This document shows positions 8,466 to 19,381 of a DNA stretch of 64,000 nt, piece by piece. The position numbers were made by a program, and so were the translations under genes. The stretch spans positions 1-64,000 of the forward strand of contig NZ_JARZHG010000034.1 of assembly GCF_029946505.1 (NCBI RefSeq), given 5' to 3'. The stretch is from Polyangium sp. y55x31 (GTDB lineage Bacteria; Myxococcota_A; Polyangia; Polyangiales; Polyangiaceae). Within the stretch, counting starts at the first letter, position 1, and every line of letters begins with the position of its first letter. Under the pieces are notes generated by a model, which had not been told where the DNA came from, did no database searches, and saw nothing but the letters and a program-made list of their open reading frames with translations.

Positions 8466-9827
8466 TCACTCCGCGTCGATGCGGTACAGCTTGCCGGGTG
8501 TCCCGCCCTGGCTGTTGTCCACGATGACGTAGAGGTCGCCCGCGGTGTCCTCGCCGAACGAAGTGATGCCCGCGCTGAGCGACGTGCTTTCGAGATCGGC
8601 CGTGATCTCCCCCTCGGCGATGACGCTGCCCTTCGACCACGCGAGCGTGTAGAAGCGCTTCGAGCAATAGTCGGCGTAGAGGTACGTCCCGACGAGCCCC
8701 GGGATCTTCGACCCGCGGTAGACGTATCCGCCCGTCACCGAGCAGTCGCCCAAGCCGCTCGCATGGATGTACTCCGTGACCGGCAACGTGAGGCCCGTCA
8801 TGTCGCAGTTGTTTGCCGGGTCGAAGCAGGTCGAGCCTTCCATGGTGTTCCAGCCATAGTTCTTGTTGCCTTCACCGGGCGGCTCGACGTTGATTTCTTC
8901 GACTGCGTTCTGGCCGACGTCGGCGATGTAGAGATCGCCGGTGCATCGATCGAAGCTGAAGCGCCAGGGGTTGCGCAGGCCCCAGTCCCAGATGTCCTTG
9001 TCGCCGTTCTGGAGGTTTCCCGGCGGAGGCGTGGGGTAGTTATCGACATCGATGCGGAGGATCTTGCCGAGCTTGGCGTTGATGTCCTGCCCGTTCTCGT
9101 CCGGATCGCCGCCGCTGCCGCCGTCGCCCGTGCCCACGTAGAGGTAACCGTCGGGCCCGAACGCGAGCATGCCGCCGTTGTGGTTGTTGTAGGTCGGATG
9201 CGGGATGGTGAGAATCACCTTACCCGAAGCCTCGAGCGCCTTGTCGGGCGAGGCGCCGCGAGCGTACTCGGCGACGGCGATCGCTCCGTTCGGGTTCGCC
9301 TTCTGCGTGTAGTAGACGAAGAATCGGCCATTCTGGGCGTAGTTCGGGTGGAACGCGAGGCCGAGCAGGCCGCGCTCATTGGCCTGCGCCTCGACGATCG
9401 CGCTGATGTCGAGGAAGGGCTCCTGCGAAAGATTGCCGCCGTTCACGATGCGGATGCGGCCCGGCTTCTCCAGCAAGAAGAGCCGGTCCGTATCGCCCGG
9501 CGCGCCCGTCACGTAGGTGGGGCGGTCGAGGCCCGTCACGAGCTCGGTGAGCTTCAGCTTGGGCAAGGCTCCGGACGTGCCGGGCGCGCATACCTGCATG
9601 CCGCCGCCCGCGCCGCCCATGCCGCCCGCGCCGCCCATGCCGCCTGCGCCGCCCTCGCCGCCCATTCCACCGGCCCCGCCTGCGCCCCCGGTACCGCCGG
9701 TGCCGCCGGTGCCGCCGGTGCCGCCCTTTCCATCGTCGCCGCAGCCGACGACCGACAGCGCGCTGGTGGCCGCGCCGACGAAGAAGAGAAATGCCAACCT
9801 GGTCCCGTTCGACTTCAAGAAATCCAT
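8466..9827 (-). CDS. PQQ-dependent aldose sugar dehydrogenase-like (GSDH family) lipoprotein
   Basis: 453 residues from ATG 9827; this start puts the signal and lipobox (LSVVGC) at the N-terminus, while earlier starts precede it by 36 residues. A GGxGGxGG linker separates the lipid anchor from a six-bladed soluble glucose/sorbosone dehydrogenase domain. Landmarks are LVTGLDRPTYV, ERGLLGLAFHPNY, HPTYNNHNGGMLAFGPDGYLYVG-type sequence carrying the family catalytic His, GDGGSGGDPDENGQD, LRNPWRFSFDR and ADVGQNAVEEIN. Relatives such as E. coli YliI oxidise aldoses in the periplasm with PQQ and calcium. Cofactor use is inferred from family. Divergent from the Bax-inhibitor-1 gene with about 180 bases between. 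Confidence 0.85.
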   Translation of the reverse strand: MDFLKSNGTRLAFLFFVGAATSALSVVGCGDDGKGGTGGTGGTGGTGGAGGAGGMGGEGGAGGMGGAGGMGGAGGGMQVCAPGTSGALPKLKLTELVTGLDRPTYVTGAPGDTDRLFLLEKPGRIRIVNGGNLSQEPFLDISAIVEAQANERGLLGLAFHPNYAQNGRFFVYYTQKANPNGAIAVAEYARGASPDKALEASGKVILTIPHPTYNNHNGGMLAFGPDGYLYVGTGDGGSGGDPDENGQDINAKLGKILRIDVDNYPTPPPGNLQNGDKDIWDWGLRNPWRFSFDRCTGDLYIADVGQNAVEEINVEPPGEGNKNYGWNTMEGSTCFDPANNCDMTGLTLPVTEYIHASGLGDCSVTGGYVYRGSKIPGLVGTYLYADYCSKRFYTLAWSKGSVIAEGEITADLESTSLSAGITSFGEDTAGDLYVIVDNSQGGTPGKLYRIDAE

Positions 9828-10009
9828 GTCCGCAACGTACGCGGATCCACCCGCGACGTCGATCCCTTCGCTGGAAATGGCCGGCGGACGGCCACGCGCG
9901 CTCGGCCTCGCGGAGCGGCCATCGGGACGAAACATTGCGACGTGGCGGTGGATGACTACGTTTCGCTCGACTGGTCCTTCACCCGCACATCATCCAGGGA
10001 GTGAACAGC

Positions 10010-10771
10010 ATGAACTCGTGGGACTACAGGGAGCAACCGTGGGGCACGCAGGGCCTCACTCGCGGCGAAAGTCGCGTGGCTTTCCTGAAACGCGTCTACG
10101 GCCTCTTCACGGCGAGCGTCGTGTTTTCTGCCATCGGCGCGCTCGTGGCCCTGCGCGGCGGTCTTTCCGCGTCGCAAGCGTTCGTCAGCGCCGGCGGTAC
10201 GCGCGTGGCCGTTCCGCCGCTCGTGGCGTTCTTCGGACAGCACTACATCATCGGCATGCTCGTCATGCTCGGCGCCGTGTTCGGCGCTTCGATGGTGCGG
10301 CACGTGAAGGGCCTCAACGTGGTCGCGCTTTTTGGTATGGCGACCGTGATCGGCGTGGTCCTCGCGCCGTCGCTGTTCTACGCGACGCTCGCCGCGGGGA
10401 TCGGCAAGACGCTCTCGTCGTCGCCCATTCGTGACGCGTTCTTGCTCTCCGTGGGTGGTTTCGGCGGGCTCACGGCGTACGCGCTCACCACGAAGAAAGA
10501 CTTTTCGTTCCTCGGCGGCGCGCTCACGATGGGCCTCTTCGTGATCATCGGCGCGGGCCTCTTGAACCTCTTCCTCGGCAGCGCGGTGTTCGGCCTCGCC
10601 ATCGCGAGCGTGTCCGTCCTGCTCTTCGGCGCATACGTCCTCTACGATACGTCGCGCCTGCTCCAGGCTGGAGAAGACGACGCGGTGGGCGCCGCGATCC
10701 AGCTCTATATGAACTTCCTGAACATCTTCCTCGCGCTCCTGCGCATCCTCTCGTCGCGCCGCGAAGATTGA
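10010..10771 (+). CDS. Bax inhibitor-1/YccA family membrane protein
   Basis: 253 residues. ATG 10010 is preferred over GTG 10001 because AGGGA lies nine bases upstream of it. About seven hydrophobic segments follow a short polar N-terminus (WDYREQPWG). Typical BI-1 features: an opening RVYGLFTASVVFSAIGAL helix, the internal LFVIIGAGLLNLFLGSAVFGLAIASV helices, and the signature YVLYDTSRLLQ followed by AAIQLYMNFLNIFLALLRIL near the C-terminus. Family members modulate membrane-protein proteolysis or act as pH-sensitive calcium leak channels; the precise role here is not known. Confidence 0.9.
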   Translation: MNSWDYREQPWGTQGLTRGESRVAFLKRVYGLFTASVVFSAIGALVALRGGLSASQAFVSAGGTRVAVPPLVAFFGQHYIIGMLVMLGAVFGASMVRHVKGLNVVALFGMATVIGVVLAPSLFYATLAAGIGKTLSSSPIRDAFLLSVGGFGGLTAYALTTKKDFSFLGGALTMGLFVIIGAGLLNLFLGSAVFGLAIASVSVLLFGAYVLYDTSRLLQAGEDDAVGAAIQLYMNFLNIFLALLRILSSRRED

Positions 10772-10799
10772 CGCGGGGCAGGAGACGCGCGAAGCACCT

Positions 10800-10827
10800 C
10801 GGCGCCCGCGCCACCCCGCGGGCGCCG
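10800..10827 (+). terminator. Perfect 11-bp GC hairpin between BI-1 gene and small lipoprotein gene
   Basis: CGGCGCCCGCG (10800-10810) pairs perfectly with CGCGGGCGCCG (10817-10827) around CCACCC. It lies 28 bases after the BI-1 stop and eight bases before the next start codon. No T-run follows. It could end the BI-1 transcript or restrict ribosome access to the next gene. Confidence 0.45.
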
Positions 10828-10835
10828 AATCCCCG

Positions 10836-11426
10836 ATGCGACACTGCGTTTCCACGGCCCTCTCCCTGATCGCCTGCCTTTCCCTCGTCGCTTGTGAAAA
10901 GAGCGGCACGGAAGGGGGCGCGCCGCCTGCTCCCTCCATCGCCCCCGCGACAACCGTTCCGTCCGGAAAAACCGCCGAGGTTGCGCCGAGCGCCGCCGCG
11001 CCGAGCCCGAGCGCTTCGGCTGCCGCGCCCGCCGAGCCGCCGGGGCTCGTGGGGACGTGGGAAGGCCGTTACGACGCAAAGAAGGGCGAAGTGGAGATGC
11101 CGCCCAAAGTGAAGGACAAAGTCCGCACGAAAGACGACGGTAAGGCGGCGGTGGGTCCGGGGACGCTCTCGCTCACCATCGGCCCGGACGGCGAGCTGAA
11201 AGGAAAAACCTCGGGCGCGCTCGGCGCCGCGGCGCTCAGCGGCAAAGTCGAGGGCGACGAGGTGCGCGCGACGTTCTTTCCGGACGACGCGGTTTCCAAA
11301 GAAGCGATGTTCGGCATCGTTCAGGGTAAGCGCAAAGACGACAAGATCGTCGGACGCATCCGCGTGGCGAGCGGGGATGCGTCGATCGTGCGCGAGGCTG
11401 AAATCGAGCTGAAGAAGAAGGACTGA
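10836..11426 (+). CDS. Small lipoprotein of unknown function
   Basis: 196 residues starting at ATG 10836, directly after a strong hairpin. The signal peptide ends in the lipobox SLVACEKSG. A Pro/Ala/Ser-rich linker (about 25-72) leads to a C-terminal domain of about 120 residues beginning LVGTWEGRYDAKKG and rich in alternating beta-type strands (TLSLTIGPDGELKGKTSG, DEVRATFFPDD, IVGRIRVASGD), compatible with a small lipocalin-like or beta-sandwich fold. I do not recognise a function. Convergent with the GAF/HD-GYP gene, 13 bases apart. Confidence 0.75.
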   Translation: MRHCVSTALSLIACLSLVACEKSGTEGGAPPAPSIAPATTVPSGKTAEVAPSAAAPSPSASAAAPAEPPGLVGTWEGRYDAKKGEVEMPPKVKDKVRTKDDGKAAVGPGTLSLTIGPDGELKGKTSGALGAAALSGKVEGDEVRATFFPDDAVSKEAMFGIVQGKRKDDKIVGRIRVASGDASIVREAEIELKKKD

Positions 11427-11439
11427 CGAGCCGCGCGGG

Positions 11440-13467
11440 TTATCGGGAAGATGCCGCGAGCGCCGAGGGCGGCGCGCCGGGTTGTTCGAGCACGGTCCAC
11501 ACCTTCGCTTCGATGAAGACGCGCACGAGGTCGGCGTCGACGTGCTGGTCTTTGACCTCGAGGCCGAGGATGTCGAGGGCGCGATCGACGGGCACGGCCT
11601 TCTTGTAGGGTCTGTCGCTCGCGGTGAGCGCGTCGAAGATGTCGCTGACGCTCATCATCTTGGATTGCAGCGGGATTTCCTCGGCGCGTAGTCGATGCGG
11701 ATAGCCCGTGCCGTTCAAGCGCTCGTGATGCGAGCCGGCGATGACGGCGACGCGGCGGAACTGTTTGCCCCAGGGGATCTGCGAAAGGAACTGGTAGGTG
11801 TGGACCACGTGGCTGCGGATTTCTTCGATCTCCGCGGGCGTGAGTGATCCACGCGCCACCGACAAACACGCGACCTCTTCGGCGCGGAGGAGCGGCACGA
11901 CGTCGCCCGAGAAGTCGGTGAACGTCTCGCGCGCGATGGCCTCGATGCGCGCGAAATCGCCGCCTTTGAGGACCGACGGCTCGTTCGCCGCGACGATGGC
12001 GGCATACGCGGCTTCGAGCTCGGCCTTGCGCGCCGATAACTCCTGATCGAGCGCGGCGAGCTCGTCGGCGCGCGCGCCGCGCTGCACGAGCCGGAGCTTG
12101 CGTTCGAGGATCTCGACCTCGTACGAACGCGAAGCGATCTCGATACGATGACGGATGATGGCGAGCTCGTGTGGATAGAGCTTCTTCGCCTTCACGAGGA
12201 CCTGCTCGCGCACGCCGATCTTGCCGAAATCGTGGAGCAGCGAGGCGTACTCGAGCTCGCGGAGATCGTCTTTCGTCCACGTGACGCCGCGATAGGGTCC
12301 GGCCTTGTCGCGCTCGAGCGCGCGCGCGAGCCCCACCGTGAGGAGCGCGACCCGGCGCGAGTGACCACTCGTCGTGGGATCACGCTGCTCGATGGCCTCG
12401 ACGCTGGCGCGCACGAAGCCTTCGAGCATGTGATGGATCTCGGTATAAAGAACCGCGTTTTCCAGCGCGATGCCGGCCTGCGATCCGAGCGTGCCGACGA
12501 GCTCTTCGCTGCGCGCGTCGAAGGGGATGACCTGGTCTTCGATGTCCTCGTCCGAGAGGAGCTTGCGGTCGTTCGCGCGTTTCTTGTTGATGAGCTGGAT
12601 GACGCCGATGACCTCGCCTTTGCGCGAGAGCAGCGGCATGCACAGCATCGACTTCGTGCGATAGCCGATCTTCGCGTCGAACGATCGATCGAAGCCGTAC
12701 GGCGATACCGCGGGCAGGTCGTAGACGTCGGCGATGTTGAGCGGGCGTTTGTGGAGCGCGACGTAGCCCGCCATCGATCGGGGGCTCACGGGCAGGGTGA
12801 ACTCGCGCGCGTCGAAGTGCACCGAGTCGTTTTGCGAGAGCTTGAAGCGCAAGGTGCGGCGGAGCGGATCGGGGTCGTCGCCTTCGACGACGTAGATGCT
12901 GCCGGCGTCCGCGCCCGTGATGAAGCGGCTCTTCTCCAGGATGAGCGAGAGCAGTTTGTCGAGCTCGCGCTCGGTGGTGATGGCCTTGGCAATCTCGATG
13001 AGCTCGCCGAGCTCGTAACGATAGCGGTTCAGCCATTTGCCGCGCGCCTCGGCGCGGGCCTTCGACTCGAGCAGCTCGCAAACGTTGTGGATGGCGACGT
13101 AGAGCTCGTCGGCGCTCGGATCGGGGCTCACGAGCGCGCCGAGGCCGCGGTTCAAGGCGCCCGCGACGTCGCTCGTGACGGGGCTACCGACGAGGACGAG
13201 CATGGCCTCGCCCGAGGCGAGCTTGTGCGCGAAGGGGCGGAGCACTTCGCGGCCGCGGTCCCAGAGCGAGCCCGACGCGAGCACCGCGAAGAGCCGGTCG
13301 CTCCGCACCGTGACGAGCAAAGGATGCGGCCGAACGACGGTGCGATCGGAGAGGCGCGCGTCCGACGTGAGGCGCGACTCGACGATGTTCATCGTGGTGA
13401 GCGCGTCTCTGCCGTATCGCGCCGAGCTTCGGGCGACGTCACTCGCTCCATCGATGAAAAAGCTCAC
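11440..13467 (-). CDS. GAF-HD-GYP protein, candidate cyclic-di-GMP phosphodiesterase
   Basis: 675 residues. An N-terminal receiver-like region (about 45-135) lacks an obvious phosphoacceptor Asp. A GAF domain follows (about 165-345) and then an HD-GYP domain. The HD motif LLHDFGKIG has H412-D413; the second His pair and GYP signature read [11 protein letters not shown] at 580-590. Between them, residues about 430-540 form a helical, coiled-coil-like insertion, so the two halves are far more separated than in canonical HD-GYP enzymes. HD-GYP proteins hydrolyse c-di-GMP or related dinucleotides. GTG 13467 overlaps the phoH stop (GTGA), so translation is probably coupled. Confidence 0.88.
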   Translation of the reverse strand: MSFFIDGASDVARSSARYGRDALTTMNIVESRLTSDARLSDRTVVRPHPLLVTVRSDRLFAVLASGSLWDRGREVLRPFAHKLASGEAMLVLVGSPVTSDVAGALNRGLGALVSPDPSADELYVAIHNVCELLESKARAEARGKWLNRYRYELGELIEIAKAITTERELDKLLSLILEKSRFITGADAGSIYVVEGDDPDPLRRTLRFKLSQNDSVHFDAREFTLPVSPRSMAGYVALHKRPLNIADVYDLPAVSPYGFDRSFDAKIGYRTKSMLCMPLLSRKGEVIGVIQLINKKRANDRKLLSDEDIEDQVIPFDARSEELVGTLGSQAGIALENAVLYTEIHHMLEGFVRASVEAIEQRDPTTSGHSRRVALLTVGLARALERDKAGPYRGVTWTKDDLRELEYASLLHDFGKIGVREQVLVKAKKLYPHELAIIRHRIEIASRSYEVEILERKLRLVQRGARADELAALDQELSARKAELEAAYAAIVAANEPSVLKGGDFARIEAIARETFTDFSGDVVPLLRAEEVACLSVARGSLTPAEIEEIRSHVVHTYQFLSQIPWGKQFRRVAVIAGSHHERLNGTGYPHRLRAEEIPLQSKMMSVSDIFDALTASDRPYKKAVPVDRALDILGLEVKDQHVDADLVRVFIEAKVWTVLEQPGAPPSALAASSR

Positions 13468-14567
13468 GAGGCGGTCCCTTTTTCGCGCGGCTCGTCCGCG
13501 GGGTCGAGGTTCGTCGGGGCCGATTGCGCCGCCGCGGGTCCGTCGCGACGATCTCGATCACGATCCCGCTCTTTTTCGGCGCGCCTCGCCGCGACTTCCT
13601 GATCACGCTTCTCGTAGGCGACGATGATGCGTTGCACGAGCGGATGGCGGACGACGTCGACCTCGGTGAAGTGACAAATCGCGATGCCGTCGATCCCCGT
13701 GAGCAGCTCGCGCGCCTCCGCGAGGCCGCTTCGCGCGCCGTGCGGCAGATCGACCTGCGTGACGTCGCCCGTGACGACCGCGCGCGACGAGTAGCCGAGG
13801 CGGGTCAGGAACATGCGCATCTGATCACTCGTCGCGTTCTGCGCTTCGTCGAGGATGACGAAGGAATCGTTCAGCGTGCGGCCACGCATGAACGCGAGCG
13901 GCGCGACCTCGATCTGTCCGCGAGAGACGAGCCCCGAGGCTTTGTCGGCATCCATCATGTCGTGCAAAGCATCATAGAGCGGACGGAGGTACGGATTCAC
14001 TTTCTCGGCGAGGTCGCCCGGCAGAAAGCCGAGCCGCTCGCCCGCTTCGACCGCCGGACGTGTGAGGATGATGCGTTTCACCCGACGTTCGATGAGCGCG
14101 TGCACCGCCATGGCCATGGCGAGGTACGTCTTGCCCGTGCCCGCCGGCCCGATGCCGAACGTCATGTCGTGCGTACGGATCGCCTGGATGTATCGCTTTT
14201 GCGCGATCGTCTTGGCCGTCACGGGCCTGCGCCGCGCGGTCACGAGCACGACGTCTTCGAAGAGCTCGCGCAGCGTGAGCGCGGGATCGTCGCGGAGGGC
14301 TTGCACGGCGCGCACATAATCCTGCGCGTCGAGCACGGCGCCGCCGCGCAGGAGCTGGGCCGCCTCGGCGAGGAATCGCTCGGCGAGCCCGACGGAGTCG
14401 GCGTCGCCCGCGAGGCGAATGACGTTGCCCCGCAGGCTCGCGTCGATGCCGAGCGTCCTCGCCACGGACTTCAGGTGTTCACTCGCCGGACCGGCGAGCG
14501 AGACGAGCGTCGCGTTGTCGAGCACCTCGACGTCTGCCGTGATCCGAATGGGCGTGCTGCTGGTCAT
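13464..14567 (-). CDS. phoH: PhoH-family ATPase
   Basis: 367 residues. An N-terminal KH-like region (about 8-75) is followed by the PhoH P-loop ATPase core: Walker A GPAGTGKT at about 140-147, [21 protein letters not shown], Walker [10 protein letters not shown], and [22 protein letters not shown] charged, Arg/Asp/Glu-rich C-terminal tail is added. PhoH proteins are cytoplasmic ATPases linked to RNA metabolism and often sit with ybeY. Here instead the partner is a GAF/HD-GYP gene, overlapped by four bases. Divergent from the porin gene with 113 bases between. Confidence 0.92.
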   Translation of the reverse strand: MTSSTPIRITADVEVLDNATLVSLAGPASEHLKSVARTLGIDASLRGNVIRLAGDADSVGLAERFLAEAAQLLRGGAVLDAQDYVRAVQALRDDPALTLRELFEDVVLVTARRRPVTAKTIAQKRYIQAIRTHDMTFGIGPAGTGKTYLAMAMAVHALIERRVKRIILTRPAVEAGERLGFLPGDLAEKVNPYLRPLYDALHDMMDADKASGLVSRGQIEVAPLAFMRGRTLNDSFVILDEAQNATSDQMRMFLTRLGYSSRAVVTGDVTQVDLPHGARSGLAEARELLTGIDGIAICHFTEVDVVRHPLVQRIIVAYEKRDQEVAARRAEKERDRDRDRRDGPAAAQSAPTNLDPADEPREKGTAS

Positions 14568-14680
14568 GGTTCGTTCTGTCGCTTGCTCGTGCCCCGCCGT
14601 CCGCGCGTGGCTTGACCCTCTGCGCGTCGCATGCGAGCGTCGTGCCCGCCCGTCGGGCGCGAAGCCGGAAACATTCGCGA

Positions 14681-16561
14681 ATGCTGCATACGAAAAGCGG
14701 GGACACGAAGCGCCTCGAAGGACGCCTTCGCGGGAGCATAGCCAAGGCGGTGCTCTCCGGCGCGCTCGCGTGTGTTTTTTCTGTCCCGGCGGCGCTCGCG
14801 CAAGTGCCGCCGAAGCCGGCTGGTCCCGACGACAAGGCCACAGGGGAAGGAAAAACCCAGGCGGATCAAGCTGCGCCGAAGCCCACGGTGATCGTGCCGC
14901 GGCCCCTCGTGCGGACGAACGTGGTCATTGCGCCGCCCACGCCCGCCGGCCCGCCGCCGCCGCCGCCCGCCGGGAAAACGCCGCCCGCGGTCACGCCGCC
15001 GCCCGCGCCCGTGCAGCCGTTTCCGATCGAGGTCGACGTGCCTTCGCGCACGGAGCCGCGGATGGCGCTGGCCGGTTTTCAAGGCGGGATTTTTCTACGT
15101 GATCCCTCGGACGACATCCGCATGTATGTCCGGGGCCGTCTGCACCTCGATTTCCATTCCTTCCTCGGTGGCGGCGCGAGCGCGCTTCCAGCGAAGGACG
15201 GCGGAGCGCTGCTCGCGCCCCGTTTTTTCGCCCGCCGCGCCCGTATCGAGCTCGCGGCCGACCTCTTCCGCCGATGGTTTGCCCTCGTCGGCGTGGATTT
15301 CGGTGGGCAGCCCATAACGAACCCGATGGGCGAGGCGCAGCCCCCGACGGTTCCGCCCGGACAAGCGCCCCTCTCGGCATGGACGCGTTTCGCGCCGCCC
15401 CAGTCCGTGGGGGCGACGGCGCAGCTCGCGAACGTGTACATCGACTACACGCTCCTGCGTCAGTTTCACGTGATGCTCGGGCAACACCAGGCGCCGTTTT
15501 CCATGGAGAACCGCACGGGCAACGATCAGCACCCGTGGATGGAGCGCGTGCTGCCGATTCGAGCGTTCGTCCAGCCGAACGGCAAGGAAATCGGCATGAC
15601 GATCTGGGGCGACCTCAACGAAGCGCAAACCCTGAGCTACGAGCTCGGCGTCTTCGTCGGCGACGGACCGAATCGACCGCAGGTCGACGGCTACCCCGAT
15701 TTCATCGGCCGCTTCGTGGTGCGCCCGTTCTCGCGGGAACGACCCACGACCAAGGAGGAGTTCGCGGAGCAGTACAACAACCTGCCGCGACGGCTCCTGT
15801 CGCGCGCGCACATCGGCGTGAGCGTGCAGCGCGGCGCGCGCGACCCGGCGTTTGTCGCGTACGACTATCCCGCGATCACGACCGCGCAGGGGTTCGCATT
15901 GTGGGATCCGCGGTACCGCGACACACGCGGCAGGCTCGTGCGCGTCTTGCCGTCGGGCGCGCAAAACCGCATCGGCGGCGAGCTACGTTTGCCGTTCGGT
16001 CCGTTCGACATCCGCGCCGAAGCGTACTGGGTCGACAACGGGACCCGCGAGGCGATCGATGGGCTCGCGTTCGAGCACACCGAGCGGCTCGGGAATGTCG
16101 AGGGCGTGGGCTGGTACGCGCACGTTTCGGCGTGGCCCGTCGGGGACGCGTTCGTGAACGGCGAACCGGGTTTTTCCCGGCCACCCAGGCTCGATCTTTC
16201 GAGCCCGGCGATCCAAAAGCGCGATGACGATCGGCGCGGGCTCGAGGTGATGGCGATCGCGGCGGGCGTGCACGCGCGATACGACGGCGCCGCGCGTGGA
16301 GGCGACTACGACGCGGCGACGCCGGGCGCGCCGGGGCGTACGTCGAAGATTTCGGTCTTCCAGTTCGGGCTCGGCGCGACGTACTGGCACACGCGGTTCG
16401 TCCGGGTGACGGTGAACTGGCTCGCCTACCATACGCCGGGGAGCGGGGCGGGGGAGAACCTCGCGCTCGTGCCGGGGAATTTGCTCGCGGACGCGGACAA
16501 TCCCGCGCAAAGCGCGACGTGGATGCACGAGATCGGCGCGCGCGCGGCCGTGAACTTCTGA
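14681..16561 (+). CDS. Phosphate-selective porin O/P-like outer-membrane protein
   Basis: 626 residues from ATG 14681, which places a signal peptide ([21 protein letters not shown]) at the N-terminus. A Pro-rich periplasmic linker (about 42-125) precedes a 16-stranded-type barrel. OprO/OprP landmarks: [69 protein letters not shown], the [11 protein letters not shown] segment and a terminal aromatic-ending strand (GARAAVNF). Predicted to pass phosphate or pyrophosphate, although substrate cannot be fixed from sequence. PhoH is the divergent neighbour, but no Pho box was recognised in the shared promoter region. Confidence 0.85.
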   Translation: MLHTKSGDTKRLEGRLRGSIAKAVLSGALACVFSVPAALAQVPPKPAGPDDKATGEGKTQADQAAPKPTVIVPRPLVRTNVVIAPPTPAGPPPPPPAGKTPPAVTPPPAPVQPFPIEVDVPSRTEPRMALAGFQGGIFLRDPSDDIRMYVRGRLHLDFHSFLGGGASALPAKDGGALLAPRFFARRARIELAADLFRRWFALVGVDFGGQPITNPMGEAQPPTVPPGQAPLSAWTRFAPPQSVGATAQLANVYIDYTLLRQFHVMLGQHQAPFSMENRTGNDQHPWMERVLPIRAFVQPNGKEIGMTIWGDLNEAQTLSYELGVFVGDGPNRPQVDGYPDFIGRFVVRPFSRERPTTKEEFAEQYNNLPRRLLSRAHIGVSVQRGARDPAFVAYDYPAITTAQGFALWDPRYRDTRGRLVRVLPSGAQNRIGGELRLPFGPFDIRAEAYWVDNGTREAIDGLAFEHTERLGNVEGVGWYAHVSAWPVGDAFVNGEPGFSRPPRLDLSSPAIQKRDDDRRGLEVMAIAAGVHARYDGAARGGDYDAATPGAPGRTSKISVFQFGLGATYWHTRFVRVTVNWLAYHTPGSGAGENLALVPGNLLADADNPAQSATWMHEIGARAAVNF

Positions 16562-16625
16562 GCCGGCGACGTCGCACAACATTTTTGGCCCAGCCCCACG
16601 CCGCGCGTTAAGGCCCGAGGAGCCA

Positions 16626-17906
16626 ATGCGTCAGTGGATCGCCATCGGTGCCGCCGTGGGGCTCGTTGCCGTCACGCTCCCCATGCTGCGCAAGCACGAC
16701 GTGGAGCTCGCGGGCCTTCTCGCCAAGAGCAAAATCGAAACGAACGGAGGACCCGTCGTCACGCGGGAGGTGACGCCACCCCCACTGACCGACATCGACC
16801 TGACGCGGATCGACGATCGCGGAAACATCGCGATCGCGCCGGCCCACGGCAATCGCAGGGCCGAGCTTTCGGTGGTGCCGAAGTATCAGCGGGCGGCCGT
16901 CGCGCTTTTGCGCGGCGGGCACGTGCCCGAGGGCGCCGTCGTGATGACCGACATCAAGACGGGTCGGGTGCTCGCGTGGGCGAGCTACGTGGATCAAGGC
17001 GCGATGCACGACGTCGCGTCGGAGGCGACGGCGCCTTCGGCGAGCGTGTTCAAGATCGTGACGGCGACGGCGCTCGTGGAGCACGCCGGGCTCGGGCCCA
17101 ACACGAAGCAGTGTTACTCGGGCGGCGAGCACGCGATCACCGCGAAGGACATGATCGACAACAAGAAGCGCGACAAGTGGTGCGCCACGCTCGCGCAGGC
17201 CATGGGCCGCAGCTTGAACACGGTGTTCGCGCGGCTCGCGGCCAAGCACCTCGATCGCGGCGAGCTCGAAGGGACGGCGCAGAAGCTCGGCTGGGGGCAG
17301 GACATCCCGTTCGACGTGAAGCTCGCGCAGAGCACGATCACGCTGCCCGAGGACGACCTCGGCTTCGCCCGCACGGCCGCAGGCTTCTGGAACACGACGC
17401 TCTCGCCGTTCCAGGGCGCGAACCTGGCGACGACGATCGCGAACGGCGGCGAAATGGTGCGCCTGTCGATCGTCGCGAGCGTGAAGGACGAGGAAGGCGA
17501 GATCTACAAGGGCCCCACGGTCCGCATGCCGATCAAGCGCGTGATGAGCGAGCAGACGGCCCGAGCGATCACGTCGATGATGGAAGAGACGGTCGATTCG
17601 GGGACGAGTTACAAGTCGTTCCACGATCGAGCCGGCCGATCCTACCTGCCGGACATCCGCATCGCGGGCAAGACGGGCACGCTGACGAAGCCGACGCCCG
17701 AGGGCCCGTACTACACGTGGTGGGTGGGCTTCGCGCCCAGCGACAAACCCGAGGTCGCGCTGTCGGTGCTCGTGGCGAACGGCGCGAAGTGGCGCGTGAA
17801 GGCGACGAACGTGGCCGCCGACATGCTGCGCGTGTACTTCGCGGACAAGAACGTGCCGGGCGTGCGGAGCCCGTTCGATTCGGGGTCGGTGGCCCGGCGG
17901 GATTAA
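16626..17906 (+). CDS. Penicillin-binding protein transpeptidase domain protein
   Basis: 426 residues; GAGGAG lies just upstream of ATG 16626. One N-terminal membrane anchor (residues 4-20) is followed directly by a transpeptidase domain with all three penicilloyl-serine motifs: S140-V-F-K143, S196-L-N198 and K349-T-G351. No glycosyltransferase or classical PBP2/3 dimerisation domain is present, so this is a short monofunctional DD-transpeptidase of the kind often annotated as a class D-like PBP. It should act on peptidoglycan in the periplasm. Its stop overlaps the convergent tdk stop by four bases. Confidence 0.88.
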   Translation: MRQWIAIGAAVGLVAVTLPMLRKHDVELAGLLAKSKIETNGGPVVTREVTPPPLTDIDLTRIDDRGNIAIAPAHGNRRAELSVVPKYQRAAVALLRGGHVPEGAVVMTDIKTGRVLAWASYVDQGAMHDVASEATAPSASVFKIVTATALVEHAGLGPNTKQCYSGGEHAITAKDMIDNKKRDKWCATLAQAMGRSLNTVFARLAAKHLDRGELEGTAQKLGWGQDIPFDVKLAQSTITLPEDDLGFARTAAGFWNTTLSPFQGANLATTIANGGEMVRLSIVASVKDEEGEIYKGPTVRMPIKRVMSEQTARAITSMMEETVDSGTSYKSFHDRAGRSYLPDIRIAGKTGTLTKPTPEGPYYTWWVGFAPSDKPEVALSVLVANGAKWRVKATNVAADMLRVYFADKNVPGVRSPFDSGSVARRD

Positions 17907-18496
17907 AGCGCCGATCCGAACTCGGTGCGCGGGACGTCGCGGGGCTCGAAGCAGCCGCGGCAGCGCGCCTCGTAGCTCTCGGCGCCGCCGACGAGCACCG
18001 TGGTGGCCTTGGGGATGAGGCGTTGCGAGCGGCTCGCAGGGCCGCCGCAGACGGCGCAGACGGCGTGCACCTTCGTGACCTCCTCGGCGATGGCCATGAG
18101 CTCGGGCATCGGCGGGAAGGGGCGGCCGAGGTAGTCCTGGTCGAGGCCGGCCGCGATGACGCGCAGGCCTCGATTGGCGAGTTTGTCGCAGACCTCGACG
18201 ATGCCTCGATCGAAGAACTGCGCCTCGTCGATGGCGACGACGTCGGTCTCGTCGAGCACGCGCTCCTCGATGCTCGCGCTCGTGCCGACGGCCACGGCCT
18301 CGACGCTCACGGCCTCGTGGCTGACGATGCGATGCGCGTCGTAGCGATCGTCGATGCGAGGCTTGAACGCCTGGACGCGCTGGCGAGCGAGGATGGCGCG
18401 CTTGATGCGCCGGATGAGTTCTTCGGTTTTTCCACTGAACATCGAGCCCGTGATGACCTCGACGGACCCTGTCGGACGAGCAGGTACCCCGCGCAC
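17903..18496 (-). CDS. tdk: Thymidine kinase (type II)
   Basis: About 197 residues from GTG 18496; an in-frame TTG at 18532 is possible, but the family usually begins only a few residues before [17 protein letters not shown]. Landmarks: the P-loop SMFSGKTEE, the lasso-type Arg/Lys region RIDDRYD, Walker [22 protein letters not shown], and the structural zinc site CAVCGG and CRGC at the C-terminus. It phosphorylates thymidine to dTMP in nucleotide salvage. Monocistronic and convergent with the PBP gene. Confidence 0.93.
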   Translation of the reverse strand: MRGVPARPTGSVEVITGSMFSGKTEELIRRIKRAILARQRVQAFKPRIDDRYDAHRIVSHEAVSVEAVAVGTSASIEERVLDETDVVAIDEAQFFDRGIVEVCDKLANRGLRVIAAGLDQDYLGRPFPPMPELMAIAEEVTKVHAVCAVCGGPASRSQRLIPKATTVLVGGAESYEARCRGCFEPRDVPRTEFGSAL

Positions 18497-18773
18497 GGGC
18501 GGAGACAGACCCCGGACGGCGGAAAGAGGCAAGGGGAAACGGCAGGCTCGGTATCGCGCCGCCCCCGGTCCGCGCGCGGCGTGTGATCGGAATGGCTCGG
18601 ATCTCGGGGAATTTCGGAGGTTTGTGGGAGCTCGGTCGCTCGATGAAAACCCTCCGTCGGTGAAGCATGCACTGCGTCGCTACCGGATCTTTCGTCGCGC
18701 GCGCTGGACGGACACGCGGAAATCAGGCGCCGCCTTTGTGCAGCTTGTGCCCGGCTCGCGAGTGCATGCTAGG

Positions 18774-19037
18774 ATGGCTGCTGTGCAAGTTGTGCTCCGC
18801 AAGCTCGGCCGTGGCTCCCGCGCCGTCGTCGGTCGACTGGTACGTGCTCCGCGGAAAGGCTCCGTCGTCGTGATCGAGTTTTCCGACGGGATGCACGAAT
18901 ACGTGACGACGCCGGTCAAGCGGGTCCTCCGGCTCGCGGGGCGGGAAGTGTTCTACATCGAGACCGTGAACTCCCGGTATCGCCTCGAGGTCCGCGGCCG
19001 TGAGGTCGCCCTCGACGGAGCGGTCGGCGGGAGCTGA
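18774..19037 (+). CDS. Small conserved-looking hypothetical protein
   Basis: 87 residues from ATG 18774, or 84 from GTG 18783. The GTG is attractive because AGGA (18771-18774) lies eight bases before it. The product is basic and beta-rich (VVVIEFSDGMHEYVTTPVKRVLRL, FYIETVNSRYRLEVRG) with no membrane segment or known motif; a small SH3-like or PilZ-like barrel is conceivable but not shown. The preceding 240 bases hold no gene. Confidence 0.6.
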   Translation: MAAVQVVLRKLGRGSRAVVGRLVRAPRKGSVVVIEFSDGMHEYVTTPVKRVLRLAGREVFYIETVNSRYRLEVRGREVALDGAVGGS

Positions 19038-19195
19038 CGAGCCCACCTCGATCCCTTCCCAAACCCTTCCCAAATCCTTGCGGGCGGGCCCAGTCTTGGG
19101 CAGATTTGCCGCCCGTTTATCGAACCGAACGACGGGGCTCACGCAGCTCGGCTGCGCGAGGGCCCGACGATGCATCCCCCGAGGAGTCACACGCG

Positions 19196-19363
19196 ATGGG
19201 TTACCGTGATCGCCGCAACTCGATCAAGATGAGGCGCCGCAAGGCACAGGCGAAGAAGAAGGCGCGCGCCAAGGCACCGAAGGTCGAGCAGACCACGCAG
19301 GAGACCGCAGCGCCGAAGAAGTCGAAGAAGTCCGCGGCTGCGGCGCCGGCGGCTGCTAGCTGA
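19196..19363 (+). CDS. Small Lys/Ala-rich basic protein
   Basis: 55 residues, ATG 19196 with GAGGAG nine bases upstream. It starts GYRDRRNSIKMRRRKAQAKKKARAK and continues with an Ala/Lys tail, so it is strongly cationic throughout. It may be a nucleic-acid-binding or ribosome-associated small protein; no domain is recognised. A 10-bp hairpin follows 18 bases after the stop. Confidence 0.7.
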   Translation: MGYRDRRNSIKMRRRKAQAKKKARAKAPKVEQTTQETAAPKKSKKSAAAAPAAAS

Positions 19364-19381
19364 ACGACTCCCTCACCCCTG

